From Vespa crabro (taxonomy: Eukaryota; Arthropoda; Insecta; Hymenoptera; Vespidae), in contig NC_060960.1 in the NCBI RefSeq assembly GCF_910589235.1, forward strand, positions 855,501-919,500: a stretch of 64,000 nucleotides of DNA. The letters run 5' to 3'. This document shows, piece after piece, positions 51,493-64,000 of this stretch. The position numbers were made by a program, and so were the translations under genes. Numbering within the stretch: the stretch's first letter is position 1; each line of letters starts with the position of its first letter. Under the pieces are notes generated by a model that was not told the DNA's origin, did no database searches, and worked only from the letters and a program-made list of their open reading frames with translations.

Positions 51493-54147
51493 AACAAAGA
51501 ATTAGAATCATCTTTGATTCTAAAATATGGAAAGAAAGTAAAAACTCTAATGCAACTCTAAAAAGAAAAAACCTGTTCTTTTCATGGAAAGTAATTATTG
51601 TCTTTCAGTCAAGAGATACTTCTTCAGTGAAAAATTGATTTTTGACTATCGAATAAAGTATCCAATTTATTTGTATTATCACGCCATTGTAATATTCCAA
51701 ATTATGATAATACAACATTTTGAACAACATACGGACTTTTTTGTACACTCTTAACTGCTTATTATATATCATTTAATTCTTATATTTTAATACATTTTAC
51801 TTTTCATATTTTTTTCATTTTCTCTCAAATATTTTTTCATTTCTTTCACTTTTCTCTTTGAAATATTATCATTTTTCGTTATGAGATTTTCTTTCTTAAT
51901 AATTAAAAAATTCATTTCATTTTTCGTTAGCTATCCTTGTTCGTGGGCAATCAACGTATTTTCAAAGTCTATCGACTACATATATATCTATACATACAAA
52001 CATATTTACTCGATGTTCAAGCAGATAATTATTGTAATGCATGATCTTATATACTAACATTATTCATGTTTCATACTGAAAAAGAAAATCGGATTAAAAT
52101 AAAAAATGTAATGAATATAATATTTTAATCTGTAATACATGTTTATTATATTATAATACAATATTGTGATATCAGACACAATCCAGCATCTTGCCTGGGC
52201 CTTACCTGCTTAAAATTAAATTTGACATATTCGTTCAGAAAAGTATGGTATTTGCCTGTCTATAATCTATATTTAAAAAATAGCAAATCATTTATTCCAA
52301 CATATTCACTCTACGGGTCTCTCATCGACACTTTAGCTCAACTGCATTTTTCACTTATATACCAGGGAATACATACCATTTTGCTGTAATCAATCGTCGC
52401 AATTAATGATTATTACATAATATAATTAAGAAAATAAATATCAGTACTCATACTAATAGCATACGAGTATTTTATTATTTTCACATCAAATATAATTACT
52501 CTGCAACGTGAAAAAATTTGTATATCGTTATAAATACATGCATTCAAAATTCACTTATAAAGTATATTTAAGAGAGAATTTATAAAAAAATGATGTATAG
52601 TTCATTACCTTAATGCGCGCATACATGAATTGTACGATTATACCCATACTAACTATATTTCACTTAACAAATAACATTTGAGAACATGTGTAGACAAGAT
52701 GATGTAAAAAACATAAGGAAAGGGGAAAACGAGAAATAGTATATAAATTGTTGAAAATCTTGAGCTAAAAATTGATCCTAGAGTTTAAAAAGGATCTTGA
52801 AAAACTTATCTTAGGGTTTATGGACTGTGATTCTACAAATCTTTTTGTTTTTTAGCTATATCTACTTAACTTTTCTCTTGTAAAAGCAATAATTTCATTG
52901 AGTTCTTCATTGTTCTTTTATCAACAAAATTGATTAAATATTTAATTCATTTTTATCTAAAAATATAATGGAAAATCTTTAAATATTCTTTCTTATGAGT
53001 AATTACTGTGATTATTATAAAAAATCATGCAATTTTGCTTGTAATCCAAAGATTATTCATCGCGAATATCTTCTTGTTCATTCTTTATTAGAACTTATGA
53101 ATATCTATGCATATCGATGTATCCATATATAATTAATTTACTAGGAATTAGCACCATGATAATGTATATTTTTCTTATCACATGATATTTTGAATTCTGA
53201 TGACTAAAATACTGAATTCTTCACTATTTTCGAGAGAAAAATATTTAAAAATGCAGTGAAATATTCCAAGTGCAATATAATTATAAACATGTATAAAATA
53301 AGACCCTACTATATAAAAGAAGACCCTATTCTGATTTAATAAATAAATGTATATACTATCAAAAATAAGAAACTAGAAACTTCATCTTCGAAGAAAATTT
53401 ACTGGTCGTCTCTTAATGAACTTCTACAAATTAATTATAACCAATCATCCGTGTCAATTTGAACTTTTCATTCTCGATATAATTGAATGATTGGAGGAAC
53501 TTTAAATTTTTGCACTCATTATTTAAGAACTTCTCAGGTGATTCAAATATACTCATTCGCTTTTTATAACGAACATGAAGTATGTAGGCATATTATATAA
53601 TATTAAAATTATCTTCCGTAATATACTAACTCTAATAAGCTATAAATTAGTCATGAGACAGACATAAATTTAACATGCGGATCTTTGTTGTATAATGTAA
53701 ATAGAATCTGTATGACTGTTAAAAAAGAAAAACAAAAATTTATACGAACAATGATTCTATAATTAACTGCTTTGCATGAAATCGATTTAAATGCAGATGT
53801 TCTTAAAAATTAATTTAAACTACTAAACTTAGATTAATGCAATAAACACAACTTTTACTTTGCGATTCTTGTCTTTTTATTTTAGCAATAGAACACTGGA
53901 TTTATTGCTTTGCACACGATTGCATTAAATGTTCTAAAATATAAAAATAAAAATAAAATTATTATTATCATTGGTATAATATAGAGTTCTTGAAATTATT
54001 AAAGAAATGCTTAATGCAAAAACATATTTTAAGTTATCGTTGATGCATACACGATGGGCATCCTGCTCCAAGATAATGAAGAATTCTTACGAAGATAAGA
54101 AACTAATTTTTTATTGCGATCGATATCGACTCTACTTCGCGATAATG

Positions 54148-54600
54148 CACTATTGTTTAAATATTAATTAGTTATAATTTATGGACATCATACATTGTAA
54201 AATAAATGAAATTATAAATTATTTAAGCTTACTCGTATAGAAAGAAAAAATTTTGATGTTTATTTATTAGAATGCAAAAGAATACTAAAAACTACCAAAA
54301 TTCGTTTCTGTTGGTATTATATAAAAACAACGATTCTGAATTCAAAATTTGCGTCTATCGAAATATTAAATTAAAATTTTTATATTTGAGGCATGTTTCA
54401 AGCCGTGAAAAGCGCTATTGTTTGAATATTAGTTTATCATATTTCGTACACATTATACATGTTTAGATAATTATAAAATTAGAGAAAGTATAAATTATTT
54501 AAGTTTAGCCGTATGGAAAGAAAATATTTTGATGTTTATTACTACGAAATATGAAAGATAATTAACTTAAAAACTATCATAGTTATTGACGTACTTATTT
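54148..54600. repeat. Imperfect tandem duplication, unit about 266 bases
   Basis: The block starting CTATTGTTTAAATATTA near 54,148 recurs near 54,414 (CTATTGTTTGAATATTA). The matching core TATAAATTATTTAAG followed by GAAAGAAAA and TTTTGATGTTTATT occurs at about 54,210 and 54,490. Divergence is moderate, so the duplication is not recent. Confidence 0.6.
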
Positions 54601-55610
54601 TATTTATAACTTGCTACAATGATTTAAACTTGAAAATTTTTATGTTACGATTGCGTGTACGAATAAAATTAAATTATTTAATATTAAAGAGGTGAGTTAT
54701 TAGTTTTATAATGTTTAAACTATTCTAAGATTGTTGATTTAGATTAGTAATCGTACAATTGTAAAAATAAAATATTAATTAGACTCTACTTCTACATATA
54801 TACTTTATATTGTTAAAATGAATATACATATAATAATTAAAAACATTATACAATTTTATTTGCCTAATGACTAATTATTGAATGTTGTCTTTATATCAAT
54901 TTCATAACAGAATTTCATACAAATTAACATTTTCGCAAAATCAATAAGAGAATAAAAATTAAAATAAAATAGAAAAATAAAAAACGTAATAAAAACGAAT
55001 AATAACGGAAGAAAAAAATAAAACCGCTTCATATTTGTCGTCGTATTTCCTTAGTATTAGATATATCTATGGATGGAGGTATCTAAATTATCGAAGACAT
55101 GATTTGTGAAAATTCGCAGAGGTGGAAAATTATCACGTGAGGTGATACATGGAATGTACTTAAAGGGAAAAATAAAGATCTTTATGGGACATTAGCGGCT
55201 AGATAGGGTATAACAAACCCTAGATATATCTTATTCTTTTAAATATATTATTTCTTCTTTTATTATTATAAATGATTATCATCATATATAATATAGAATG
55301 TACATGATGTATATAATATTTAAGTATATATGTATTTCTTCTTATTATTATTATTATAATAATAGTAATAATAATAATAATATAAAGTACTAAACTAGTC
55401 TTACGTGAAAAAACAACAAAATAACGCTGTAGATTTCTGCCTCATAGATAGAGTAGAAATGAACTCATGTTTTAATTTTTATTAAAGTAATATATAATAG
55501 ATAAGTATTCACTAATTATTATTTTTAATAAAACAATCAATTAAATCACCAAATGAATCAGTGTAGCTTCTTCTGGGAAATATATTTCTTTATTTATCAA
55601 ACGGGTCAGA

Positions 55611-56131
55611 AAATCCGAGCATCAGTTTATGCAGACATCAATAAGCAATCGGCTAATTCACGGAAATAAATATAACTATTCAAGCGTGTATATGAAAATT
55701 AGTAGTAGAGGTAGTAGCTTAGTCTCTTTCATCGTAGATTTCAAGTGGCGCCACTATACAAAATTTTTTTTTCACGAAAATGACAGCGTTTACGCCAACA
55801 ATAAGCTGAGATATAATTTTTGACCGATTTTGATAAATAAGGTTTCATTCTAAAGAAGAAAGTTTATAGGAGATAAAAAGATAGGAAAATTTTAGGAGAT
55901 AATTCTTCCGAATATTTGGAAAATTTTTATTTTTATGCATAAACTACTCTCGAAAAAAAAAACATCTTTTGATATGATTTTTTTCAAAGAAAATAAAGCT
56001 TTCTTAAAAATTCGAGGAAACTATCTCTTCATCTTTAAAATGAGACTGTTCATCGAAATCGATCAAGAATTATATTTGGAATCATTGCTGTTGTAAATCA
56101 TTATAAAACCAGTGGTGATGAACAGCCTTAA
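55611..56131. repeat. Foldback repeat, copy B
   Basis: Diverged direct copy of the element at 50,979-51,492, keeping the central hairpin arms (for example TTGACCGATTTTGAT against ATCGAAATCGATCAA). Weaker similarity seems to extend to the left to about 55,430, next to another ATT/AAT-rich run, which parallels the microsatellite beside copy A. Confidence 0.65.
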
Positions 56132-56556
56132 ATGAAAATATATAACGCATTATAAATAAAACCAATAGATAAAGAAAAATCTTCCTATATATTATTATAA
56201 AATATAAATTTCGAATGAAAAAAGAAGATATCAAATACGAGAGTTTTTGCTTGCTAATTGTTTTATGTATTTTTAAATGAAATATATCAAGTTTAATTAT
56301 CAAAAAGTTAAATGACCAGTTAAAAAATTCGCGAGATATTTTCAATTTTTAAAACTGGATGAAGATATAGCCCATAGTAACCGTAGTTCATGGATATAAT
56401 TTGAAAGATCTAAGACGGTCACAGATGGCACACTTTGTTGTTTGCGGGTCGTCGAAAATGGCAGTGTCTCCGATCTTATATTTAATAGTCTTTTAACTTT
56501 GTCTCTGTTGCGAATAAAAATGTTTTTTTGTCAGTGTTCCTCTTTTGTTTGATACA

Positions 56557-59500
56557 ATGTCAGATTCAAATTCACCTAAAGCAGATTCAAGTAATCCTAG
56601 TCCCTTGGGTAACTTACGGCAATTCCGTTTTCAAAAGAAAGTGAAAAGAATAAATATGTGTAAGAGATTAACTAATTATTTTCTAAATTCTATGTACTTC
56701 TATCTTTAATATTATAAATATATTAGTTTTTTAATATTATAAAAGTAGTTTTTAAATATAGTATTATTAAGTATATTATCATTAATAACTTATATATAAA
56801 TTTTGACATAACATACGATATATAACTTGTTTTTATAATTATTTTTTTTTGTAACAAATGTGTCTTATGTATAATATTTTTATTATATTTTCACAATATA
56901 ACCATATTTATGGTATTTTGAATAAATTCAAAAGAAGATATATATATAATATTTGTTATTGTAGCTGATGATGACAGTAATTTAGTAACTCCTGACATAC
57001 AATCACACCGGAGACCTGTCAATCGTATTGAAGATAGTGACAGTGATATTGGAAGCCCTGTCAAAGTAAATGCTACAAATTCAGAAATAGAAAAAGAATC
57101 TGAAGATAAACAGAAGGAAGTAAAACTCAAATATTTAACTACATTATATCCACAAAATGATACAGTTGTATGTATAATCTCAAACCTTTTAATTGGAATA
57201 GGTTTGTATATTGTTGATTCATATCTGTTTTTAGTATATACAAGAAGTACTTAATAATGTTAATTGGAATATCGAAGAAGCTGAAGACATCGTTAAAAAA
57301 AACAGAAAACGAAGTTTAAAAGGATCCAGTAAAAGTAGCTATAAAAAGCGTAGAAAATTAAATGTTGAAGATGCCGATGTAGATTCAGATGAAGTAAAAT
57401 ATAAGGACAAAGTATTTAATAGGTACAAAGCCATTTAACTGAAATTTCATATTTGATTCTTGTTACAGTTCAAGAATAAAAAATTAAAAAAAATTCTTTT
57501 AGTGATGACGATTCGGATGCAGAAATTTCAAATGATTTAACTCATGATAAAAAAGCAGTTCTGGAATTCATGCGAACTGCACTACTTTCTGAATTGCTTT
57601 TGATACCACAATGTTCTCAAAAAAGAGCAGAAGCGGTAATGGAAGCAAGGCCATTTGAAAATTGGAGAGATCTGGTTTTGAAATTTCAAAATAATAAGTA
57701 TTTGGATACAGAACTTTTAAATTCAACTCAGGTACATTTATATTTCATTACACATTCTTAATTGAACTACTACAGTGATAATTTTTGTTACGTAATAGGA
57801 ATTATTGGCTACAAGACAAGTAATAGAATCTCTTATGAAAAAATGCATTCGTTTGTCTACAAATCTGGAAAAAGCAGTTGCTGCTGGTGCATCTACTATA
57901 AAACAGCAACCAAGAGGATTGTCACCGAGATTAACATTAGCGCCATATCAAATGATTGGTTTAAATTGGCTTGCAGTTATGCACGCTCAAAATGTAAATG
58001 GTATACTTGCAGATGAAATGGGATTAGGAAAAACTGTTCAAGTAATAGCTTTTCTTACATATCTAAATGAAGCAGGACTTAACGATGAAAAGGATGGACC
58101 TCATTTAATAGTTGTTCCAAGCTCAACAATGGGTAATAAACAATTAATACTTACAAACAATTTACTTTCTTTATCAATTATGCCTAATAAAATATTTTGT
58201 TATTATTATCATATGTATTTTCAGAAAATTGGTGTAATGAATTAGAAAGATGGTCACCTGGTTTAAAAGTTGTTCAATATTATGGTTCTCAAGATGAACG
58301 TAAAGAAATGAGAATGTCATGGCGAAATGGTGATCTTGATGATGTAGATGTTTTATTAACTACTTATAATTTGATCAGTAGTACTCCAGAAGAGCGTAGA
58401 TTATTTCGTGTTATGCCAATACATTATGTAGTTTTTGATGAAGCTCATATGCTTAAAAATATGAGTACTATTAGATATGAAAATCTGGTTAGAATTAATG
58501 TATGTATAAAAAACCCTGATTGACTATTTTTAAATCTTCCATCGCATAAAATTTATTTATCTTTTTTTATAGGCTAAACATCGTATTCTTTTAACTGGTA
58601 CCCCATTACAGAATAATTTACTGGAATTGATGTCTCTTTTGATATTTGTAATGCCTTCTTTGTTTGCTGGCAAACAAGCAGACATAAAAAGTTTATTTTC
58701 AAAGAATTCTGTAAGTAATAGAAATGTAAAAAGATCATTATTATTCTAGACTATAAAAAGTAACATAAACGTGGAAACGATATGTCTGCATATTATATAA
58801 TATATTTCAGAAAATGTCATCAGACAAAACAAATAAACAACCCTTGTTTGAACAACAACAAGTTAAAAATGCAAAACAAATAATGCGCCCTTTTGTCCTT
58901 CGGCGACTTAAATCAGAGGTTCTTTGCGATTTACCTGAAAAAACGGACGAAGTGATACGATGCACTTTGACCAAGAAGCAAGATCGTATGTATAAAAATT
59001 TAGTTGAGAAATTCTCTGTTGAAGCTAATGAAAGCGCTGAAGTGAATGGAGTTGGTATGATGATGCAACTAAGGAAACTTGCAAATCATCCACTCTTAGT
59101 TCGAGATTATTATAAAGAATCACAGCTTAAGGTAAACAATTTGCCATTATTTATATACATTTCACATAATATTATATTATTATATTATATTTTTCAGAAT
59201 ATAGCAAAAAAATTAGCTGCAGAGCCTGGATATAAACAAAAAAATCCAGATTACGTATTTGAAGATTTGTTTTGGATGTCTGATTATCAAATAAATCAGT
59301 TAACACGAATATATAAAAGTTTGGGTGGATTTGGATTACCACAAGAATTTATACCCGAAGCTGGCAAATTAAAAAAACTAGATGAACTCCTACAAAATTT
59401 AAAAGAAAATAATCACAGAGTATTGATTTTTAGTCAGTTTACAATGGTATTAGATATTTTGGAAGAATATTTAACTATTAGAGGACACAGATATTTAAGG

Positions 59501-60289
59501 TTAACAAATCAAATATGCAACTTATAATAACGAATACAAATAAATCCTTTCATTACATTCTATTTTACTAATTTAACATATTTTTCCATTTATATGAAAT
59601 ATTTTTATTTTCTAATTGCAGAATGGATGGAAGTACACCTGTAACGGAAAGACAGTCTCTTATAAATGAATACACAGAAGACAATAGTATATTTGTATTC
59701 TTATTATCTACAAAAGCAGGTGGACTAGGTATTAATCTAACAGCTGCTGATACCGTTATAATTCATGATATAGATTTTAACCCATATAATGATAAACAGG
59801 CAGAAGACCGTTGTCATAGAGTGGGTCAAGAAAAGTATGTATTTTATTAATTATATGTATATATTTTGTTATATGATTTGAAAGAGAAATTATAAAGCAT
59901 CGATATTAAATTTGTTATATATGAAATATTTAGAATCAAACAATGTGCAATTTATTTTTAGACCCGTACGTATACTAAGACTTTTGGGGCAAGAAACTAT
60001 AGAGGAAGGCATGTATGAAATAGCTCAAGAAAAACTTAATCTTGAGCAACAGCTTACTGGTAGTGAAGGTATGTTAAAATTAATAAATATTTTATTATAT
60101 TAAATTTAATTCATGAACTTTTTCACAGAAGGAGAAAATACAGATAAAAAAAGTGTTCTAAAATTATTAAAAATGACACTTGGACTGGATCCACACAATA
60201 GATCATTATCATTATCACCAACAAAAAATTCTAATAAAATACACAGCGAACTTGTAGAAAATCAAGCAGACAGTGATATAGAATTTTGA
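56557..60289 (+). CDS. SMARCAD1/Etl1-type SNF2 chromatin remodeller
   Basis: 12 exons, about 857 residues, in frame: 56557-56659, 56965-57167, 57235-57422, 57503-57731, 57799-58132, 58225-58499, 58573-58710, 58811-59131, 59198-59499, 59622-59834, 59962-60068, 60129-60289. Order: a Ser/Asp-rich N-terminus, one CUE domain (LTTLYPQNDTVYIQEVLNNV, about residues 88-125), a nuclear-type basic stretch (KKNRKRSLKGSSK), a helix-hairpin segment, then the SNF2 ATPase with motif I DEMGLGKT, motif II DEAH, motif III LTGTPLQNN, and the C-terminal lobe with QAEDRCHRVGQ. Each motif is complete, so the enzyme should be active. SMARCAD1 remodels nucleosomes to keep heterochromatin through replication and to aid DNA end resection. 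Vertebrate SMARCAD1 is longer (about 1,026) and has two CUE domains; here I see only one. Confidence 0.96.
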
Positions 60290-60558
60290 TTAATACGTTT
60301 TTCTGTATGGAACAGAATAATAATTTATAAAAGGCAATGTATCAACGCACATCAAAGAAGAGGCATATTTATATCAATGCATTTTGTATCAACACAATGT
60401 CACTTATAGAATTTATATATATTATTTAATTTCTATAATACACTTTTGTAGGGTAGCTTTCCAGGAATGTTTATAATAATTTTCTTATTTACATAAAAAT
60501 ATGAATTTGTGTTATCATTGGAAACACAAGAAATCTACTTAAAAAAAGTAGACAAATA

Positions 60559-60584
60559 TTTTTTTTTTTTTTTTTTTTTTTTTT
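60559..60584. repeat. Poly-T run
   Basis: 26 consecutive T downstream of the SMARCAD1 gene. On its own it does not prove a retroposed sequence: no recognisable body precedes its complement. Confidence 0.9.
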
Positions 60585-62834
60585 ATCGACAAGGTATACC
60601 TATAATTTTTCATCAAATTAATCTTAGGTATTCTATCTTATTTATGTTTTTTAATCTACAATAACAAATATTAAACTTTTAATAAAATTCTTATTCATCA
60701 AATAATATGGCAGCTGTATTGCAATTTTAATAGTATACGAATTTTTGTATGCATTATATTTTTAGCATATTTCAATGAAATGTAGGTACATAATAGAAAA
60801 AGTAATAAGTAAATGCATACGTACATCTGAACATGGGACCATTATGATACAATTTTTGTACTCTGACTTGTTTCCATAGCTACCTACCACTGCCTTGATT
60901 ACTGTACTCAAATAATCGGTATAATAATCTATATGAATAATGAAAGAGTAAATATATTAAAACTTCTATAATTTTCAGATATTTAAAAAACACATGCTGC
61001 TATTATTTTATTTTTTATCTAATTACTTTTTAATTTTTATTATATTTACATTTGCTATTTACATTCATCAAGATTTAACTGTTTATGCAATTTAAGAAAA
61101 ATATACTTGCATTATTTATTTTATTTCGATAAAAATGTATGATAATACGGATAAAAAGAGAAAAAATATATAATAATTTTGGAAAGTTACCCTCCATCTA
61201 CCGTACGTAATATAACATTTTTTTATTGATATTCTAAATAAATTCATTATAGAAGATCATTTTCTATATCATTTTTAGCTTATATTGTATATAATTATTA
61301 AATTACAATGAATAATATCATAAATAGTATAAATTCAATTTTAAATATTTTTAATAACAAGTAATTTTCAACTTAAGTTAAAAATTATGTAGCAATTAAT
61401 TTGTATTTTAAGAGTTTTGTATTATTCACATTATTTTTTAAAAGTCTCAAACCAAATACATGGATACTCATGTATAGACACTAGCGATGAATAATTAAAT
61501 ATTACACGCTATATAAGGGTTTATCATACCTGCATTTAAAAAAATACGAACGTAATCTTACTTTCTTTAATTAACTGTGATTTATGAAACTATGTTAAAA
61601 TCTAATATTAATTCAATTTTGGAAAAAAAATTTTATTAAGACATAATTATGAAGTACAAATAACTGTTTCATATTGTAATTATAATAAATAGTCCATATT
61701 TATATATAAATCGATTTTCGATTGACTTTATGCGTAAAAAGAAATATGTTACTGAACTTTTTCTTATCTTACCTAACATTTCTAATATTTTCTAATCAAC
61801 GAAAAGTAATGTTAAATCGCAAAAAGATTAAAATATCTTCATAAGAATATAAAATATTTTATTTATATAGTGCCAGCAAAAATGATTCTTTGTCGGATGT
61901 CGCCATATTGCTTACGACCATTCCGACCTATTAATTGGCGCAATTATTTGAATTAAATTATCTGAATAATAAAAGTGAAATAATATGTAAGAGTAATTAA
62001 TTCTACCTTCGGAAAATCAATTATATTCTACTTCTCATTAAACAATAAGAATTCAATAGATTCTTTGTTACTGATAACATTACCCGGATATGGAATTTTC
62101 AACAATGTCTAACTGATGATATTTTATCTGATCGTCTGAATAAATAAATATATGTTCGTTTCATTGTATATTGTATTTTTAATAAAACTAATGAAAATGC
62201 ATGTTTCTAATTTAATGTTAAATTCCTTCAGCAAATGTATGAAAGAACTATTGAATACCACTATTTATTTATTAACAGTTCTGTCGTAAAAAAAAATCGT
62301 AGTATTATAATAACAAATCTTATTATCTCTTTTATTGGGTATTTAAAATCTTTAATTGTATAATTAAAATTCAATCTTTAGAAAAAAATACATATCTGTA
62401 GATATATAAAATTATTTATAAGCATAATATTCTTCCACTCGATTATTTGATAAAATCTAAAAAAAAAAAACATGAAATATTGCGATGAATTCATTTAATG
62501 CCGCATTAATGCTACGTTAGCGAAACGTTGCAAGAAATTGGATAATAAAGATAATATAAATTTGTATAGCTCGAGTTTGCAAAAAGCAGTTAAAGTTTTG
62601 AATATTTTGTTCTATATCCACGATAATTTTAATTATTAATACCGGAAAAAAAGAAAATTTTTCTGATGAAGAGAAAATAAATCGATGATGCGAAAGTGGC
62701 GCATGTGAAACGTTGTTTGAGAAAAGTAGATTCATCTCTTAACTCCTTTGCTCTCTCCCACGCAAGTGCATTTTCCGTTTTTTTCTCATTTTCGTATCCT
62801 CAACGGAGGAAGAAAAAAGGATCTTTCTAACGTG

Positions 62835-62844
62835 TATATATAAA
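62835..62844 (+). promoter_or_regulatory. Possible TATA box of NOS
   Basis: TATATATAAA lies 127 bases before the NOS start codon, within a GC-richer patch. A transcript start near 62,870 would fit. In such AT-rich DNA the match is only suggestive. Confidence 0.35.
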
Positions 62845-62970
62845 TCTGCACACCTTTTTTTTCTTGTATTTTAAAAGAGTTAATCGGATAGTCCATTGCT
62901 TTCTTGCTTTATTTAAATGAAAAACGAAAAAAAAAGATATTAATTTTATAATTTGTTTGTTAAAATCTTT

Positions 62971-63924
62971 ATGAAAGAAATGAAGGATTTGGAGCCAGCA
63001 TCCTGCCAGCGAAAACCCACTAAATTAAGAAATCTTATACATAAGACAGAAGCGTTCGATATATTACATATGAAATATGCAGAGGTAAAAGAATCTGTTC
63101 ACATTTTTTTCTAATTTTAATTTTTGTTTCTTATTATTTACTTTTGTTATTAAATAATTACGCATAATCATACTAATAACAATAAATTTTAATATATACA
63201 ATCTACGAATAGATATTATATTCGATTTGTTTCGCAACTTTAACAAAAATTTTTTCATTTTTAGCTATTTCTATATAAAATTGATTTATATGATAATATT
63301 AATTATTAGCTGAGCGATCGATTTAATTCAATAACAATGTATATACATATATACATATATATATTTTTATAGAGAACATTATGTTCTGATCAAGTTTGTC
63401 TTGGAAGTATAATGGCCTTACCTAATCATGGAACAGAACCACGTCCTAAAGAAGAAATACTTGTCCATGCGAAAAATTTCCTTGAACAATACTTTGCTTC
63501 CATTAGAAGGTTTCTATTAAAAATATTATTTATTATATTATTAATATACAAAATAAATTCGTAATTATTTCATAGGATCGGCGGTGATGCACATCGTTCA
63601 CGATGGGAAAGTGTGCAAAAAGAAGTTGCTATTACTGGTACTTATCAATTAACAGAAACAGAATTAGTTTTTGGTGCAAAATTAGCATGGCGTAATGCAG
63701 CCCGCTGTATCGGCCGTATACAATGGTCCAAGTTACAGGTTTGTTTTTGCCAATTATTTTCTCTTTGTTGATATTTATTAATATCAACTTTCTCATTTCT
63801 TTTTAACAATTTATCAATATTACAACTTATAGGTTTTTGATTGTCGATATGTTACAACAACCAGTAGTATGTTTGAAGCTCTTTGTAATCATATTAAATA
63901 TAGTACAAACAAAGGGAACATAAG
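62971..63924 (+). CDS. Nos: Nitric oxide synthase, N-terminal exons (partial)
   Basis: Four exons are visible before the window ends: 62971-63084, 63373-63509, 63576-63738 and 63833-63924, in frame, covering about 168 residues of the oxygenase domain. Seen are KPTKLRNL, the zinc-tetrathiolate CSDQVC, the conserved AKNFLEQYFASIRR, and WRNAARCIGRIQW with the haem-ligand Cys. The last visible exon ends at phase 2 with a good donor, so the gene continues beyond 64,000. NOS makes nitric oxide from arginine, using haem, tetrahydrobiopterin, FAD, FMN and calmodulin. An in-frame stop at 62,941 upstream supports the ATG at 62,971 (a second Met is nine bases on). The N-terminus is short, without the long Gln-rich extension of Drosophila Nos, unless an upstream exon is spliced in. 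Confidence 0.95.
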
Positions 63925-64000
63925 GTAAACGTTTTTATATTGGTCCTATTTTGTTATAATATAATTATTGATGCACGCATCTGTTTATTACAATGTAATC

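Larger units (their letters stand above)
49996..56556. other. 6.5-kb gene desert with repeats
   Basis: No coding gene found on either strand. The region is very AT-rich and contains an AAT microsatellite, two related foldback repeats, and a short tandem duplication near 54.1-54.7 kb. The stretch 51.5-54.1 kb holds nothing that I can identify. Near 56,390-56,556 it becomes the promoter and 5' UTR of the SMARCAD1 gene. Confidence 0.6.
60290..62970. other. Intergenic, 3' UTR of SMARCAD1 and NOS promoter
   Basis: No genes. A T26 run lies at 60,559-60,584. The left part probably contains the SMARCAD1 3' UTR; the right 200 bases form the NOS promoter. Everything between is AT-rich with nothing recognisable. 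Confidence 0.6.

Noticed and set aside
54272..54466. 64-codon plus frame in the desert
   Set aside because: It falls in the diverged tandem duplication; the frame is not kept in the second unit.

Overview
The window is AT-rich, intron-dense animal DNA and holds eleven recognisable protein-coding genes plus three short or less certain ones. It is insect, most likely hymenopteran. The evidence is a ZAD (arthropod-type) C2H2 zinc-finger gene together with orthologues of Drosophila Myo61F, dock, drongo, Dp1/vigilin and Nos, short AT-rich introns with GT..AG borders, and many dinucleotide repeats. I traced exons by eye on the basis of splice-site phase; every gene model below that is complete closes in frame.

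Layout. 1-2.7 kb: no gene seen, compound CA/TA microsatellite. 2.7-5.9 kb (-): ZAD zinc-finger gene, head-to-head with a small gene at 6.46-7.0 kb (+) that resembles C2orf81 proteins. 7.5-8.7 kb (-): unknown gene. 8.9-10.0 kb: a patch with nuclear-receptor-type inverted repeats. 11.8-13.9 kb (-): a secreted, extremely Asp-rich protein with a TATA box and an untranslated first exon. 15.7-22.2 kb (-): a 22-exon type I membrane protein with kringle, FAMeT-like, TSP1 and Ig-like modules, head-to-head with myosin IB (Myo61F, 24.0-29.05 kb, +). 29.4-29.8 kb (-): UPF0390 small protein, head-to-head with the SH3/SH2 adaptor dock (30.8-33.8 kb, +). 34.8-37.4 kb (-): drongo/AGFG ArfGAP, head-to-head with vigilin (38.8-46.2 kb, +). 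47.7-50.0 kb (-): a TruA-type pseudouridine synthase followed after only 57 bases by a DUSP19-like phosphatase, so they may share one transcript. 50.0-56.5 kb: a gene desert holding two diverged copies of a foldback repeat and a short tandem duplication. 56.5-60.3 kb (+): SMARCAD1-type chromatin remodeller. 62.97 kb to the end (+): the first exons of nitric oxide synthase, cut by the window edge.

Most genes are unrelated housekeeping or signalling genes set in head-to-head pairs that probably share promoter regions (ZAD/C2orf81-like, kringle/Myo61F, UPF0390/dock, drongo/vigilin). The best candidates for something not well described are the duplicated kringle-FAMeT receptor-like protein, the Asp-rich secreted protein with its repeated VDLDIT module, the foldback repeat pair, the nuclear-receptor site cluster, and the possible two-cistron PUSL1-DUSP19 unit.
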